Below are positions 36,221 to 49,719 of a stretch of DNA of 64,000 nt, piece after piece. The notes beneath the pieces were generated by a model. The model had not been told where the DNA came from, ran no database searches, and worked only from the letters and a program-made list of their open reading frames with translations. The stretch comes from Lutraria lutraria (taxonomy: Eukaryota; Mollusca; Bivalvia; Venerida; Mactridae), in assembly GCA_964023205.1 (NCBI GenBank), contig OZ026833.1, positions 5,668,138 to 5,732,137 on the forward strand, read 5' to 3'. The position numbers and the translations under genes are program-made. Position 1 is the first letter of the stretch; the number at the start of each line of letters is the position of its first letter.

Positions 36221-38008
36221 GTATACATGGTTTTCTGATATTAAAGAACTTTTAAAGTTATACATCTTGACTTTACGGCAAAGTGTCCTTGCTGTTTCCC
36301 ACAGGGTATTTTCAGGATTAGAGTTTGCTTGTCTGCACACGATATTTTCCTCATCTAGCCTAGTGATGCCGTGCATCTTCATTGTCCTTTGTAACATTTA
36401 TTTATATAACCGTAAAAACAGATATATGGTGCATAGAGAAACATAGATCCTTAATCGTACAAGTAAGATCTAGCGCTTTTACAAATTATCAAATGAAGAT
36501 AAACTGAACTTTACATTTGGAATAATCAGAATACATGTATGTAGTTTACGTGACAATTACAATGTATTTGGATATTCTGAAGTACGCTGAAAATAATTAT
36601 TGTTGATATGATTACATTGTAATTCCGTTAGTGTTATGACACAGTTATTTTTTATATTCTAACTGAATGAATATATCAAATATATTATTGGCATCGCTCA
36701 TATATAAACGCCAAATCGTTAATTAGTATACATAGTTTACGTGACTTTTGTCTTTCCAATATCTTCACAAATATTTTTTTATTAATCACAAAATTGTGTC
36801 ATAAATATTATATAAGTCATAATAAAGTCATTTCAAGCGAACAATTATAATAGTTAATTTATTTGAATACCTTTCTTTATCTCATATCAAAAATAGTTGG
36901 ATTTGTCGTTTACGTGACAAAGATACCTGTATACCCATTACATTAACCCTGTGTTTTATAATACGAGTTATGGGCATGTAGCTGTTTCACTTTAAATGTT
37001 TCAGTAATAATATGTATGTTTGAATGTATTTTATAGCAAAAGCAATTGCATGCTTTAAATGATAAAATATATAACAATAGCAACGGTTCTATGAAAATTA
37101 TAGAGAGATGTTTAAACATCTAACGTAAGGATAAACGATATTTAAAAAAGGAAATATCAGTATATTTGCTTTTAACATTATACATGGTTGTTATTTTGTT
37201 GAATATAGACATACTAAGTCTTACCTGATAGTATTATGAATATTTTGTGCGTGAAATATAAAAATGTATCGTAAAATACATATACAAAGCATTCAGTGGT
37301 TTCAAATTGGTTCACATTCAAGAAGGTCATTAAAAATGTTGTGCCGTATATAAAGTCATGTCCGTAAAACCTTTACTTTTGATATGAAAACATAAAAAAC
37401 AACAAAAATCGAATCTCTTTTTCCCAACTTTTTTGCCGTCCATTTTGGCCGGTTCATTGAGAATTCGTGATTTATACTAACATTTTAATACGTTTGCACT
37501 AACAAATACTGGATAGAGATGGTCTAAATGTAGCTCTCAGATACAGTCATGTTCATCGTAAGAATAAGTTAGCAGTGAATCCTAAATGATACATACCTCA
37601 CCTGTACCTCTAGCTACCACAAACAACATTATGCTCCATGAATGTTTTAATATATACAAAAAAGATGATTGTATCAACATGATTTTTATAGTCAAAACTC
37701 CGCGATCCGTCGAATACTCGTGCAATTGTTGATAATCATGGTTTGGTAATAAAGACAAAATCCCTCTCGAAACGACATTATACATGTTAGTAAAAGTTAT
37801 GAGTCCTGTTTATCATACAGTTGTGTTAGATCATTCTTCTAAACAAAGGTATCCATTCGGAACTCCTCGGTCAATAACGCCAACACGTCAACACATGTCG
37901 TAATTTGTCTATGAGTATCGAATGTGATCGTATTAGTACAAGAGTGATTAGTTTGCAAAAGAGGAATGAAAATGATTCAGGCGTCTGTGTTCGTTATTAA
38001 ATTACACG

Positions 38009-41000
38009 TCATTGCCAAAAATAGATCGCCAGCAAACATGTCGCCATTGTGAAATGATAAAATGACGCCAGACTTGAAGCTCCGCTCACACAAACGGCAA
38101 ATTCTTTATCGTTGGCATCTTGGAAACCCGTAAACGTCCAATCACCACATCTTGGAAAGTTTTTTGGCACTGGAGGCATTGACCCTACTTGAAATAATAG
38201 TCCCATTCCAATATCGACGTGGAATTCAATGTGACAATGAAAGAACCAGATTCCTACAAATGTGCATCAAAATGTAAAATAACAGAATGTATATAGGGCT
38301 TGAAGAATGCCGGAAAACAATCATATGACCTGAACAAATCTTGTTTCTGGTTAGCCGCCCTTCCATATTTTTTCCTCGCGACCTTAGACTTTTTATTATG
38401 CCCGGGGAACAGTACACCCACTTTCTTATTTTTTAACTTGCACAACGCTTCTTTAAAAGAGCTAAAATAAACCAGACCTACTATAGTACCTACCTATTTT
38501 TTAATACCATGCAGAAACAAATATAATTAACATATTATATTACACCTATCAGTAATTAGATTCCAGGCAGTGCTATCAGAATCTGATTGTTTTGTTTGGT
38601 ACCCATCCCTGTACGCGAAGCTAACGACATACATACATGAAGGCGCCAATACACTAATTGCTAAGGGAGACAACTACGAGGTTATAGTCGTAATGAATTA
38701 TTTTGAGTTTTTCGCCCCTTTTCAACAGTCTGAGTCATATGAGGCGGACAGTTCACCTAATCATCGTTCCTGGGAAGAAAAAGTACTAGACTCCCATCCA
38801 CCGTGAGTAACTGCCTACTTTATCATATAAAGAGACATGGTCGGTTGCGGGGATCGAACCTACGACCCTATATCAGTGAGAGCAGTGATTTGAAGTCAGC
38901 GACCTTAACCACTCGAACACGGAGACGGGTCAAATAATTTTTATGGATGCTTAAATGAATAATTATGAAATTTCATTTTAGACACGTTTTAAGTAGCATT
39001 AAGTATGAAAATATAGATTTCAAGCCGTTGAGCGCTTACTGTACATTGTGACTTGCTCTAGTAAGACTTCATCGATGACGGTACGCAAAGCATGTTTTCA
39101 AACATTTAAATTAAAATAATAATCATAATGATCACCGATGTATGAATATACACAATTTATTGGATTAAAGGCTGATTCGCCCTAAACACACGTAAATGTC
39201 TGTGTCTCGGTCAATATGGTAAATATCAATATCTTGTCAGTGAGTATCACATCTTATTCAATGACTCATTGATCAATAACTGTATACTATAATCTACGAC
39301 TTGTTCTTATTAATATACCTGGGTTATCAGCATGGAAACGTAGTATGGAATATCCGCCATCAGGAACGGTAACCGTGTCTTTGGCCACAGGGTCAACCAA
39401 ATTACGATTTATCAAACCTTCATTGTCTAAACGTTTTATTTCTTCCAATGATGTACTATCATTAATCTGGAATCAGAAGTTTTTTCAGGTTTCAGGTTTG
39501 TTAAACATTGGATGTTTCTTTGTAAAACTTTTTGTCGCCAAGGTGGTGATCATACTCAAGTTTTACGGAATTTTGTGAATAATTTCACTTAATGTGGTCA
39601 CCCTGTACGAAAAATAAGTTATTAGAAAATAAATTAACGTATTTATAAGGTACACACCTTCTCTATATCGACAACAAAAAATTTGTGGCCATGTAGGTGC
39701 ATAGGATGGTTAGCATTGAATGTTACCCCTTCATCCAGAATGACCAGTTCTACCGTGTCTCCAAAGTCCAACTGAAGCCGGAAGACACATTCACAATACT
39801 CTGCGGAGCAGTTTCTGGATCCTAGCGTCAAATGGTTGCAAAACATCTCCTGCAAAACAATTAATGTATCAATCAAAGTATGGAATCTGAACTTAAAAAA
39901 TACTTCACTGCAACATCGAACGGGAACCAGCTTAACATTTACATGGCGGAAGTAGAAAACAAATATTATTTTGTTCCGCGTCAAAATTTATGCGCACCAA
40001 ACGAGTGACGGCTTTGGAAAGCTGCACTATCGTTCAGATTCCAAAAATCTTAATGCTTTATACAGTATAGCAATGGCTGGCTGTGTATACATTATCATTG
40101 AACGTCTTACCTCCTCTAAATCAGAGAGTTGTGATAATGGCGGAGATCTTGGTAATACTGTTGAAATGTGATTAATCTGGGGAAGGTACAGCTGCTTCGG
40201 TTTCTCCACAGCGGAAATAGGATAAAATGTGACGTCATGAAAATGGTAGTTGTCTATCTTGTTGAAATCCATGGCAAGATAAAATTTCTTGTCCGGAATC
40301 TTTTTCAGCGCTGGATTGTTGCTCTCTTTTTTGAAGGCCTTTAGAGTTGACACAGGGATTAATTCGTCAGTGCCCTTTTTGTTCCACGGGTTCAACTTCT
40401 GCTTTGAAAAAAATTGTGTTAGTGGGAATATGATACAGAGTGATATATATTTGAACAATATATATTTTTCCATTTATAGACTTGTGTACACAGTCAAAAT
40501 CTCAGAACAAAGACCAAGCTTGGGAAAGACAAAATGTGGGCGTTATTCTCTAATAGTCTTGATTGGGAAGTCAGTTTGTTCTAAATAACCAATTTAATGC
40601 TTTCAATGAATGACCTTTTCAATGAATGACCTTTATTTCAAGGTATATGTACCTGCAACCAGGTATGACGGTTTACATAAATGAAGTACAGTGTAACTTC
40701 TATATCAGGACTATTAGGGAATATATACAGACGGACCTGTGAACAAAGGCCACCCTTGGGGAAGACGAAATGTGACCTTTATAGAAAGATGACCTCTATC
40801 AGTCAGTTTGTTATGAATAATCACTGACATTTATTAAACGAATGGTCTTTATTCGGAGCTGGCCGTACAAACAGGTTTGACTGTACATGTATCTATAAAT
40901 GAATTACATTTTAACCTTAATATCAAGGCGACTTATGGTGGAAATATATTAAGTCTGCTGTGGTTTTTAACTTGTATTATCGAGTTTGAATAATAGAAGA

Positions 41001-44000
41001 AGTATTTAGAAACAGTAAAAATGGTCTTTTCAAGTGTAGTTGTTTTTGCTATTTCAAGGTGTTCGCGTAAGTAAGCCTTTATAGAATTTGTAAGTGCATG
41101 TACATACGACTTTCATACTCTCTCTGTGCACTCCGGCTAAATGATTGAAATATTAAAAAATAAGCCATGATGTTTGTGCATATACTTGTATGTATTTGTA
41201 GTTCAGGTTTTATGTATGGTAAGATCATAAAATGATTTCTACACTCTTACCCTCCCCTTCCTGTCTGCCATCTCCCACGTGACAGCTGCATCAGGATCCT
41301 CTTCCGGTGCGCCATCATATCGCAGTATTGCGACCTGATACAGAGAAGTTGAAACAGATTTTATCAACGATTAATAGAAAGTCAGTTGATAGTTTGTTAC
41401 ATGTCTTTAATATTTTTTCCAGACAAATATCTCGTTTTACGGGTAGGTAGGTATAGGGAAACATTGAAATTTTTAGATATTTTTTCATTGAAAACCAGGA
41501 CTGAGTCAACAAGCATAACGATTATTCTTCAAAACGCGGATATCAAAAAACATAATTATGCAGATCGAAAATGCCTATTTGCGGTTCTTGTACTGAAAAA
41601 CATAGTTCAGACTTAATTTACTGAAGGTTACAAACAATTTTGGTTATTCTTGGGCTAAGTAAACTTTGTACAACAAATCATATAAAACAGGTTAATACGC
41701 TTTTATTAAAATTGGTTTGATATTTTTTCTTTACCGCCTGTATACAGTGAATACTGATGATATGTGGCAAAGTAATTTTTGGGGTAGGGGTCACCATACA
41801 CGACTTTTACCTGTTTGGCTTGTTTTACACCACAATCAGCAAGACCTCGGGCACGAACCCAATAATTTCCAGCTGGCAAGGAAGCATTAAGTACGAAATC
41901 ATAACGTTCACCAGCAAATATATTAAAAGAATCCACTTCAATTTTTTCAAAAGGGTTACCATCAGAAGCAATCATCGTCAATGTATGGTTGTCAATAGAA
42001 ACCTGGAATATAAAACTGATTATGTATTCTAATGTGTTAACACGTACATGTATATTACAGATGACAATGATAGTTACGTGTATGGGGACCTCAATAGATG
42101 AACTATATAATCAAAGTAGTGAAAGTACTCATGGAAACTGAACCTACATAGACTTGCACTGCAACATGAAACGAGAACAGGTTTAACAATTGCATGGCGG
42201 ATGTAGATGAACATAGTACTAAGGTCCGCACAAAATTTCACTTTCGACCAGTTTCCGAAAAAGTATATTTTTATATATACGGAGGTATTTAATAATATTT
42301 TTTATATTTTTAATTCGCATTTCTCCTGAAGTAATCCCACAAAAATAGATCACAAATATGAAAGAGCAAAAAGTATTCACTCTTAAAATACATGCTTATA
42401 TACGTATACACATGCAACGGATCAATAAATGATGTTATTACAAATGTGTTTATATCTTGTATCTAATAAGTTCGTGAACACATTACATTACAATTCTACT
42501 TTCAGCACAATGACTACATGCTTATTTATTTATCTGTTGTTTAACGGTCTATTAAAAAATATGGTCATTTCAGAGTCGCCCAGAGATGGGGAGGGGGGGG
42601 GGGAGTAAAGTTGCATGAGAACCGGGCATTTACATAATCGCTCAATTAGATTAGTTTTTCTGGGTTCTTTCTCTTGCCCGTGTAAAGCAACAATACACGC
42701 CTCGTCCATTTTCCAGTAATTTTCTAGACACGGAATTTGGCTCAGTAGTTAGGATGGGGACACTGATAAAACGTCCCTGAGATATTTGATATGACTACAC
42801 GTGGTTACATTACCTGGATGGGACAGTACAGTATTCCATTACTTATTGTTCTAAATCTGTATCTTTTACCTCGCGTAACATGGAATACTTCGACTGGGGT
42901 ATATTTTATAGTGTTATCTGAGTTGTCAAAGAACTCTTGTAAAACTCCTTTACCTGAAATAAAGAATAAAAAAACAGTGAAACTTCGCATTGTGGCAACC
43001 TCATTATAAAAGTTTCAATATTTCTTTTATATTTCAACTCGATGATACAACCTCAGTATTAAGGCCCGAATTACCCAGTCCAAAGGCTGAATGATCTAGT
43101 CAAAAGGCTGAATTATTAAGTCCAAAGGCCGAATTATCCAGTCCAAAGGCCGAATTATCTAGCCCAAATGGTGAAGGTATAACTCTATATCCATTCAGGA
43201 CTTTTAATTTGTTATCTATTGCAGTCAAACCTGTCTTAACGGCCATCTCCTCCTGTGAATAAATGCCATTCTTTTTAAAACTGTCATTGGTTATTAAAAA
43301 CAAAAAGACCTCCGGACAAAGGCCACCAGTCAATAAAAGCCATTTTATGTCTTTCCCATAGCTCACAGGTTTAACTGCATTTCTTTAATCCCGCCTTCGT
43401 GGTCGAGTGGTTAAAGTCACTGACTTGAAATCACTGTAACCTCTCACTGATAGAGGGTCGAGGGTTCGATCCCCGCTAATGGCCATGTCTCTTTATGTGA
43501 GAAAGTAGGCAGTTGCTTACGGAGGATTCGATTCTGTAGTACTGGTTCTTCCCAGGAGCGATGATTAGGTGAACTGTCCGCATCATATGACTTTGACTGT
43601 TGAAATGGGGCGCAACACTCGACATAAACAAACAAAAGCACTTCTATAATTTTAGAAAATGCTACCTTTAGAAAGTTAAGATGCAGAAAAACACGGTTAT
43701 GGTGATTTCGAATATACACTACAATCAATTTATGTAAATCTATTACAGATTTTCAAAATTATTCGAACTTTAGAATTGGGGTCTGAACAATGTATGGTTA
43801 TAATTTCAATATACAGTCTCGACCCTATGCTAGCGGCCATCAACATTATGGTCATCAAGTGAAAAAGGCCATCCTTCATAAAAGTTTCCTCGAATTGTTC
43901 ACATGTTCAACAGTACATTATCAAAATACTAAGTATGCATTTGACATTTATGTACTACAGTAGTACTTAAAAAATAAGTCAGAAGCACATAGCCCATGTT

Positions 44001-47000
44001 TAGAACCTTGAACCTATTTTAAAAACTAGGTCAGTCAGTCCTGTCTGACAAAAAATGGGTCATACGGCCAACTCCATTACTTTTGTTGAGCATGGAACCT
44101 TATAAGAAGATAATTCGGTTAGACACATGTTCTGTTTGACAATTAAACAACTTTACCCTTCAGATGTCTCTAACATATACGTTTTTTTGCTTGTAGAAGT
44201 TCATGACGTATTTTCATATCTTAGCTATGTTTGCCATATTAACCTTCATAATCTTGCCAATGGCTTATAATTGTACGTCAGTTACCTTCAATTGCTGGCA
44301 ACAATGCGTAGGAGCCAGGGTGTTAACTTTTTATTTATTTGTTTCAACAAAGGACTTGAGATAGTTAAAGTTAAATCTGATTTCTATGTCAGACAAGTCT
44401 ATAATTTACCCCATGCATGTTTGCTCTGGTTAATGGAAAGGACCGTTCAAAATACCCCTAAAAATGTGTTTCCAATACGTACAATTAACTTCGTTAAATC
44501 TCGAACAAAAATGACTGATTTAAAATATGAAGGCATCTCTCATAGCATATCATAAATATATAGGCAGAACTAAATGTATGAACAGATATTTAAAACTTTG
44601 CATGATCATAGCGTATGATAAGGTAACAGAAACATTTTAAGCGAACAAATGGGGGTTGCGGTGCTCGTTTTTTAGTTATCTTCCCTTGAATATGAATTTG
44701 GGCTTATTTGAGGATCCATGAATGAATGGATTGAGCGGATTCTCTCTATTCGCGGTTAGACTGTGGAGTTACCTAACTTAAACTTTACTTACAGTCCTAT
44801 AAACGACATGGATATTCATTTTGATACAGTTTGACTGTAGCATCTATTGTGGCTGTTAATTTACTATTCAATTAATTTTCAGACCACCCGAATGAAATAC
44901 AGCTAAACCTGTGACCAAGGATCATCCTTAGTAAAGATGAAATGTGCACTCTATTGACAGGTGGTCTTTATTCGGGGGTCATTTTGTTATAAATAATCAT
45001 GCAATGACTGTTTTTAAAGAATGGCTTCTATTCAAAGGCTGGCTTTAATTCGGAGATGACCGCAAACACAGGTTTGACTGTAATTTTCATTTACGCCGAC
45101 ATGATTATTTGAATGATAGTTTTGAAGATTGTTAAACGTAACAATGCGGTGTCATTTAGATTAAAAAGTATGACCGTTAAATTGGATTGAGTGAATGACA
45201 TTGATTTTAAAAACGGCGAATATAGCAATGGTAATATTGATGACAGAAGTTTTGTTGTTGATGAAGTCGATGATGAAAATAGGCGTGGTGTGGTGTTACC
45301 ATTAATAAGCATAGATCTTGGTTTATTGTCGCCTCCAGCATAATGATGGTTGGCAAATCTGTTGACACTCAATTCAACTAACCAATCGTTGACGAGCATG
45401 GTATGCTCTGATAAATCATGTTCATACAATCCAAGATGTGGTTCAAACGTATCTGGTTGTCGTACAACCAACGCCCCAAACAATCCATCAGCCCGTTGCA
45501 GTCCGGTGTGGGCGTGCCAGAAATGGGTGCCAGCATTTTCTGCTTTGAATCTGAAGGTAGAAAATAGTAGTTTCGGTCAAATATAGAGTATGTCACTTTC
45601 ATATGTATTATCAGCAAGGATTTATATACACTATTGGACACACAGGGACATATTTCGACTCATTTTATAGAATAGAATTATTACTATTCAAAACGAAACA
45701 TTGTCCACGATACGATACATACGTACATGCTCTCCAAACAGAAACATATAAGTACTAACAGAAATATTCTTTCGAAAACAATTAGAAGGTCTCGATGATG
45801 TATCAGCATAAAATGTCGGCCAGGGTCCCTCTAAACGTTATTAGAAGCGTAAGCGAAGCGAGAGCTTCTGTTGTGATAAACCCAGTTTTGTATTAACAAT
45901 TACGTGACGCCTCTTATCCATACATTCGCGTTGAAAATAGTACCACTGGTTGTATAACTCTACCGATTGCAGTTATGATACACATAGGATACATTGCAGG
46001 ATTATGTTCATTTTGAATTATTACATTGTTTTGGCATTCCAAAATGTAAAACTCTTGAGTTTAATAATTCAGTATTCATCCGCACAAAAATTTCATTCAT
46101 AAAGACAATAAATAGTGGGCATCGCTACTATACGCATGGGAATCGCTAAAAGACACTAGCAGAGCGAGGACAGTTAACCGTTACTCCGCCTACTGGATAG
46201 TCAGGATTGATATTAAGTACGGAATGAACTCGCGAAATGATCTCGCGAAATGAATTTTTTATTTGCGAGACGGGTTTGCATAATACATCTTTAAAAACAA
46301 CTTCAACAAAAATGAATAATTATTAAAACAGAATTATAAACAGTCCGTTTGACTGAATTCGCGGCTTTTAAGAATTCTTTCAACCCAGGACCTCTAGCAC
46401 ACCCAACCACACCGCTGAAGAGTTAACTCTAATGCATGAGATACTAACTGTATTAATTATTACATATAATTACGAAGTTTTAAGAGTCAGGTGTGTTTTA
46501 CAGTGTACAGGAAGTGGAGGTATGAGTTTACTATCAACTTCAACAGAATTGGGAGCATAACATGTGGACCTCTACCAAAACGTCTTCATTACACTGGGCT
46601 AAAAACTGACTCTTCTTTTTGGGGAAAATATTATTCCAAACAATATGTACATTTGGGTTTGTAACATTGTGGCCTAGAGTTGGTTGAGATTTTTGGTATC
46701 ATTAGTTATCTAATGCATTATATACCAAATATTATCTATAACATTTTAACTTTCGCTTCTGACAGTACTCTCAGTGCTTTGATCTTATAATAAAAGGCGA
46801 GCCATGACATTATTTTCAATGGATCTGGGAAACGCGCACTTCAGTGGATGTTTTAATACGCGCATTATCTCCGAGATGTCAATCAAAATCAAATAGAAGT
46901 AGTGGACTTTGATACCTCGTATTGTTTTAATGCATATGATTCGATAAGGGTTTGTAAAATTCCATGTGCACGGTGCATAATATTGCAACTGAACTTTGGA

Positions 47001-49719
47001 GCACGACAGCATAGTGTTCGGAATGAGATTAAAAACTATTTGTCAGCACTTCGGCCATGGTGTAAAAATGCACGATGCTCAAATGTATTATTGTGTCACT
47101 AACGGTATAAACTGTAATGAACTTAACTCGTATAGCATTGGGTCGAATTTCTAAAACGCTCACCTTGAGTCAACTTCTTGAAATTTTGTTTCATTTACAT
47201 TTCTAAGTCATAGTTTGGTGTTTAATTTAGAATGCATTCCAATCTTACTATAACAGGTCCGTTAGTAATGCCTACTTTTTTACCCCCCCCCCCCCCCTGA
47301 TGATAATTTTGTATTACACAGTTAATGGAATGGAACAGGTACATACCAAAAAAAACCCCGACTAATCTCAATTAAACTAGCACAGCATCCAATGAAAGTA
47401 TAAAGAAAATAACTATTTTAAAATTTTGGCTTAATAATATGAAAGCACGTTACCCTACCATTACAATTATCTAGAAAAAAATAGAAGACGCAAATAATGG
47501 AATGTTTTAAAGTGGACTAAATTGGGCATATCACGTCAAAATGTCCTTCACGACCTTTGTAACTTATGGATTATGCAAAATTAATGATTAAACAAAGATT
47601 ATTAAGTCTTCAAGCAAACTCGGTACACTAATCTAAATTATTCAAGTAGATTTTATGTATAAATATTATTTATTTAAACACGGCTTTTATTTGGAAACAC
47701 ATCTTCGAGATTGCACTTGTAAAAAGTCAGGTAATCCTTTCTGAATTCTTCCTATATTCGAATAATCTTAAAACAGACAGAGTCAAGCATAATGACCAAG
47801 AAAAAAAGATAGAATTTGTATATAATATGTATTGTGGGAATGGTAGAAAATCAATACCATTTATTACTTGTTTGTTTTAAATGTAGACATAAACGATTAA
47901 ATTCAAATTAAATTCAAATTCTTCAAACTGTATTTCTGTAATTCGCCTGATATTAAAAATTGAATAATTTAGGTCTTCAAAGTCTCAAAAATATTAATAA
48001 ATGAATAATAAAAATATTACAAAATTAAATACAATATTAAGATTAAATATACTTTTTTCTGCCTTTAAAGAAATAATATACAAATGTAAATAGATCGATA
48101 TTTATCTATTTCAAACATAAGGCATAATGTCAATTATTTTACAATACAAATGTACATAAATATATAATTATACATTACATACACATTGAACAAAACATAG
48201 CATGGATTTTTCAGCAAAGATTATTATAATATCATTAAGCTGTAATGGTAAATCTTATATGGAGATCATCTATAATATAATTACAATCAAACCTGTGAAC
48301 AAATGCCATCTTCAGGACAGAAAAATATAGCTTTTATTGACAGTCGGTTTTATTCGGGAGTCATTTGTTTTCATGTAGTTTTGATTACCGTAAAAAAAGA
48401 TCTTACCTGTATTCGAATTTTGTATTTAATTGAATAGGACATTGTGTTACCATGCTAACACCGTCCATATGCTGGGAACCATGTTGCAATACTCCATGCC
48501 AATGTATACTGGTTCCCTCACCACCAGTTAAATGATTGGTAACGTTTACAATAACGGTGTCCCCTTGACAAACCTGTGAAAAAAAATAAATTAATTCAAA
48601 TTTTCTTCAGGGTTAACGCCAGTTTAAAGCAGAGGTTTAATTATATAGTGATTGGTATAAATGCTCCTGGATTATGCACAGTACCATTAGTAGACTAGTA
48701 GCTGCTCACTTTTCCGCGTGAATCCCTCGAATAAGTGGGGAAAGGCGTATGGCCTTGGATGCATTGTCTAATACAAAGATGTCTCAGAGAATATTATTTA
48801 TGCCGTACCAATGTTTAACTGACGAACCTATAGTTCTTTAGACCGAACGCAGATTGGCTCTGAAAACATTTTGCTGATAGTACAATAGTCTACCGTATAG
48901 AAGGATGTTTCTCCAATGCTATACATGTACGTAACTGTGGACGAAGAAATGAGAAAAAAAATTTGGACGCCGTACTATTTGTGCCTTTTATCGTTCAATG
49001 TTCCAATATTCCATCATCATTCCTTCCAATCTGTACAAATATTATATATCTTACGTGAATGGCTGGTCCCGGTAGCATTCTATTGGCTACAAGGATAGCG
49101 CGTGGTACACCATCAGCCGGTACGCAGTGTGGCCGGTAACAGTCTGTTTTATTTATTGGACAATCAAAGCAAGCCCTGGTCAGCGTGAAGTACAGTTCCA
49201 ACTCGAAGTCATAATAACAATTTTGTGGTCTGTTATTTTGGCATGTCCTTATACAAGGGTGCGATGTGTAAGTCTCCAGAACTACAGAGAATGTAAACAT
49301 GTTCTGTAACAGTTTGTTTATTGAGTATATGTCCTTATTAACAAGGCCCATTAAAAGAAAAATGCACAAAAGCGATGTACCTGCCGGCATGTCTGCATAT
49401 TGTTTACTTCAAGAGAACATTTTTCTTAATTTCTATAGATACAAATTTTCACAGAAATTGATATATATTTTGTACTCTGATATTATTTAAAGGAAAACAA
49501 TTTAACCTGTAACTTTTATCAACATGAATAAGTTATTCAGAAAGCGTCGTTTTTGCGTGTCAACTTTTGTATGTAGCGTTGAAAAGAAATTTCAGTTTGT
49601 ATTTTTTATAGCATTTATGTCTATGTTTACCTCTGTTGTGCTTGTTTGATGCCATGCCGAAACATATCGACAGTAATATGATCACTAACCTAACAACCAT
49701 GTTTTGGTCTGACTGAAAA
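38009..49719 (-). CDS. Laccase-like multicopper oxidase, copy B (11 coding exons, 667 aa)
   Basis: Coding exons in gene order are 49631-49700, 49055-49281, 48407-48573, 45300-45550, 42814-42953, 41811-42002, 41251-41334, 40111-40398, 39658-39849, 39319-39466 and 38009-38253. Every exon has the same length as in copy A except the last, which is 12 nt shorter (the DDTP residues after DANDEEF are absent, and one residue next to the gap differs). All GT-AG sites are kept. The signal peptide, the Cys-rich N-terminus, [21 protein letters not shown] and the axial Met are intact. I count about 30 differences from copy A, mostly conservative. The TTTTCTTTTCAG acceptor just before the ATG is also conserved, so an upstream untranslated exon is likely. 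Introns 3 and 4 are longer than in A through insertions. Confidence 0.93.
38650..38935 (-). mobile_element. tRNA-Ser-derived SINE in laccase B intron 10
   Basis: Read on the - strand it has an A-box region GTTCGAGTGGTTAAGG, a B box GGTTCGATCCCC and the body phrase CGATGATTAGGTGAACTGTC. It is the counterpart of 17600-17880 and more complete at the 5' end. Confidence 0.8.
40736..40885. mobile_element. MITE, GACTGTA-ended family, in laccase B intron 7
   Basis: The left end reads TACAGACGGACCTGTG and the right end AACAGGTTTGACTGTA. It is the counterpart of 15850-16001 in copy A. A second decayed copy sits beside it at about 40490-40700, as in copy A at 16053-16215. Confidence 0.75.
43221..43379. 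mobile_element. MITE, GACTGTA-ended family, in laccase B intron 4
   Basis: The ends are GCAGTCAAACCTGT and CACAGGTTTAACTGC, with repeated GGCCACC and ATAAAGGCC-type phrases inside. It lies directly beside the SINE at 43393. Confidence 0.7.
43393..43750 (+). mobile_element. tRNA-Ser(UGA)-derived SINE, nearly intact, antisense in laccase B intron 4
   Basis: 43393-43484 resembles a whole tRNA-Ser: A box TGGTCGAGTGGTTAAAG, anticodon-loop region GACTTGAAATC, a long variable arm and B box GGTTCGATCCCC. The shared SINE body follows (GTCTCTTTATGTGAGAAAG, then CGATGATTAGGTGAACTGTC). The left arm has no copy at the matching place, so it inserted after the duplication. It is not a tRNA gene, because the same body follows each head copy in the window. 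Confidence 0.85.
44898..45082. mobile_element. MITE, GACTGTA-ended family, full-length example
   Basis: The ends are TACAGCTAAACCTGTG and CACAGGTTTGACTGTA. It is about 185 bp. The left-arm counterpart (12618-12706) is about half this length, so one of the two has changed since the duplication. Confidence 0.8.
45855..46784. other. Right-arm-specific ~0.9-kb insertion in laccase B intron 3
   Basis: Flanks GGCCAGGGTCCCTCTAAACG and TCTTATAATAAAAGGCGAGC are nearly adjacent in the left arm (12030-12075 read in reverse). The insert starts with a small palindrome (AGAAGC at 45854, GCTTCT about 20 bp on) and ends near CGCTTCTGACAG. No gene is seen in it. It contains two nearby GAACTCGCGAAAT and GATCTCGCGAAAT phrases. 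Class unknown. Confidence 0.5.

Larger units (their letters stand above)
32296..37473 (+). mobile_element. 5.17-kb TIR element with a tyrosine-recombinase frame; target duplication ATTT
   Basis: The insert is 32300-37469. ATTT is at both borders (32296-32299 and 37470-37473), while the matching site in the left arm has one copy (AAAT at 19251-19254). The ends are inverted repeats matching at 21 of 29 positions and starting CACACATTCC on the left and CACGAATTCT on the right (read inward). It contains seven TTTACGTGAC words (33029, 33044, 33323 and 33343 inverted, 36545, 36736, 36909), a tyrosine recombinase at 34058-34764 and a 79-bp tandem array. No DDE transposase is recognisable. CAC ends with a 4-bp duplication recall Chapaev/CACTA-type DNA transposons, whereas the only protein is a tyrosine recombinase. 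Confidence 0.75.

Noticed and set aside
43393..43484. tRNA-Ser gene
   Set aside because: The same SINE body follows this head and the other copies in the window, so it is a SINE and not a functional tRNA gene.
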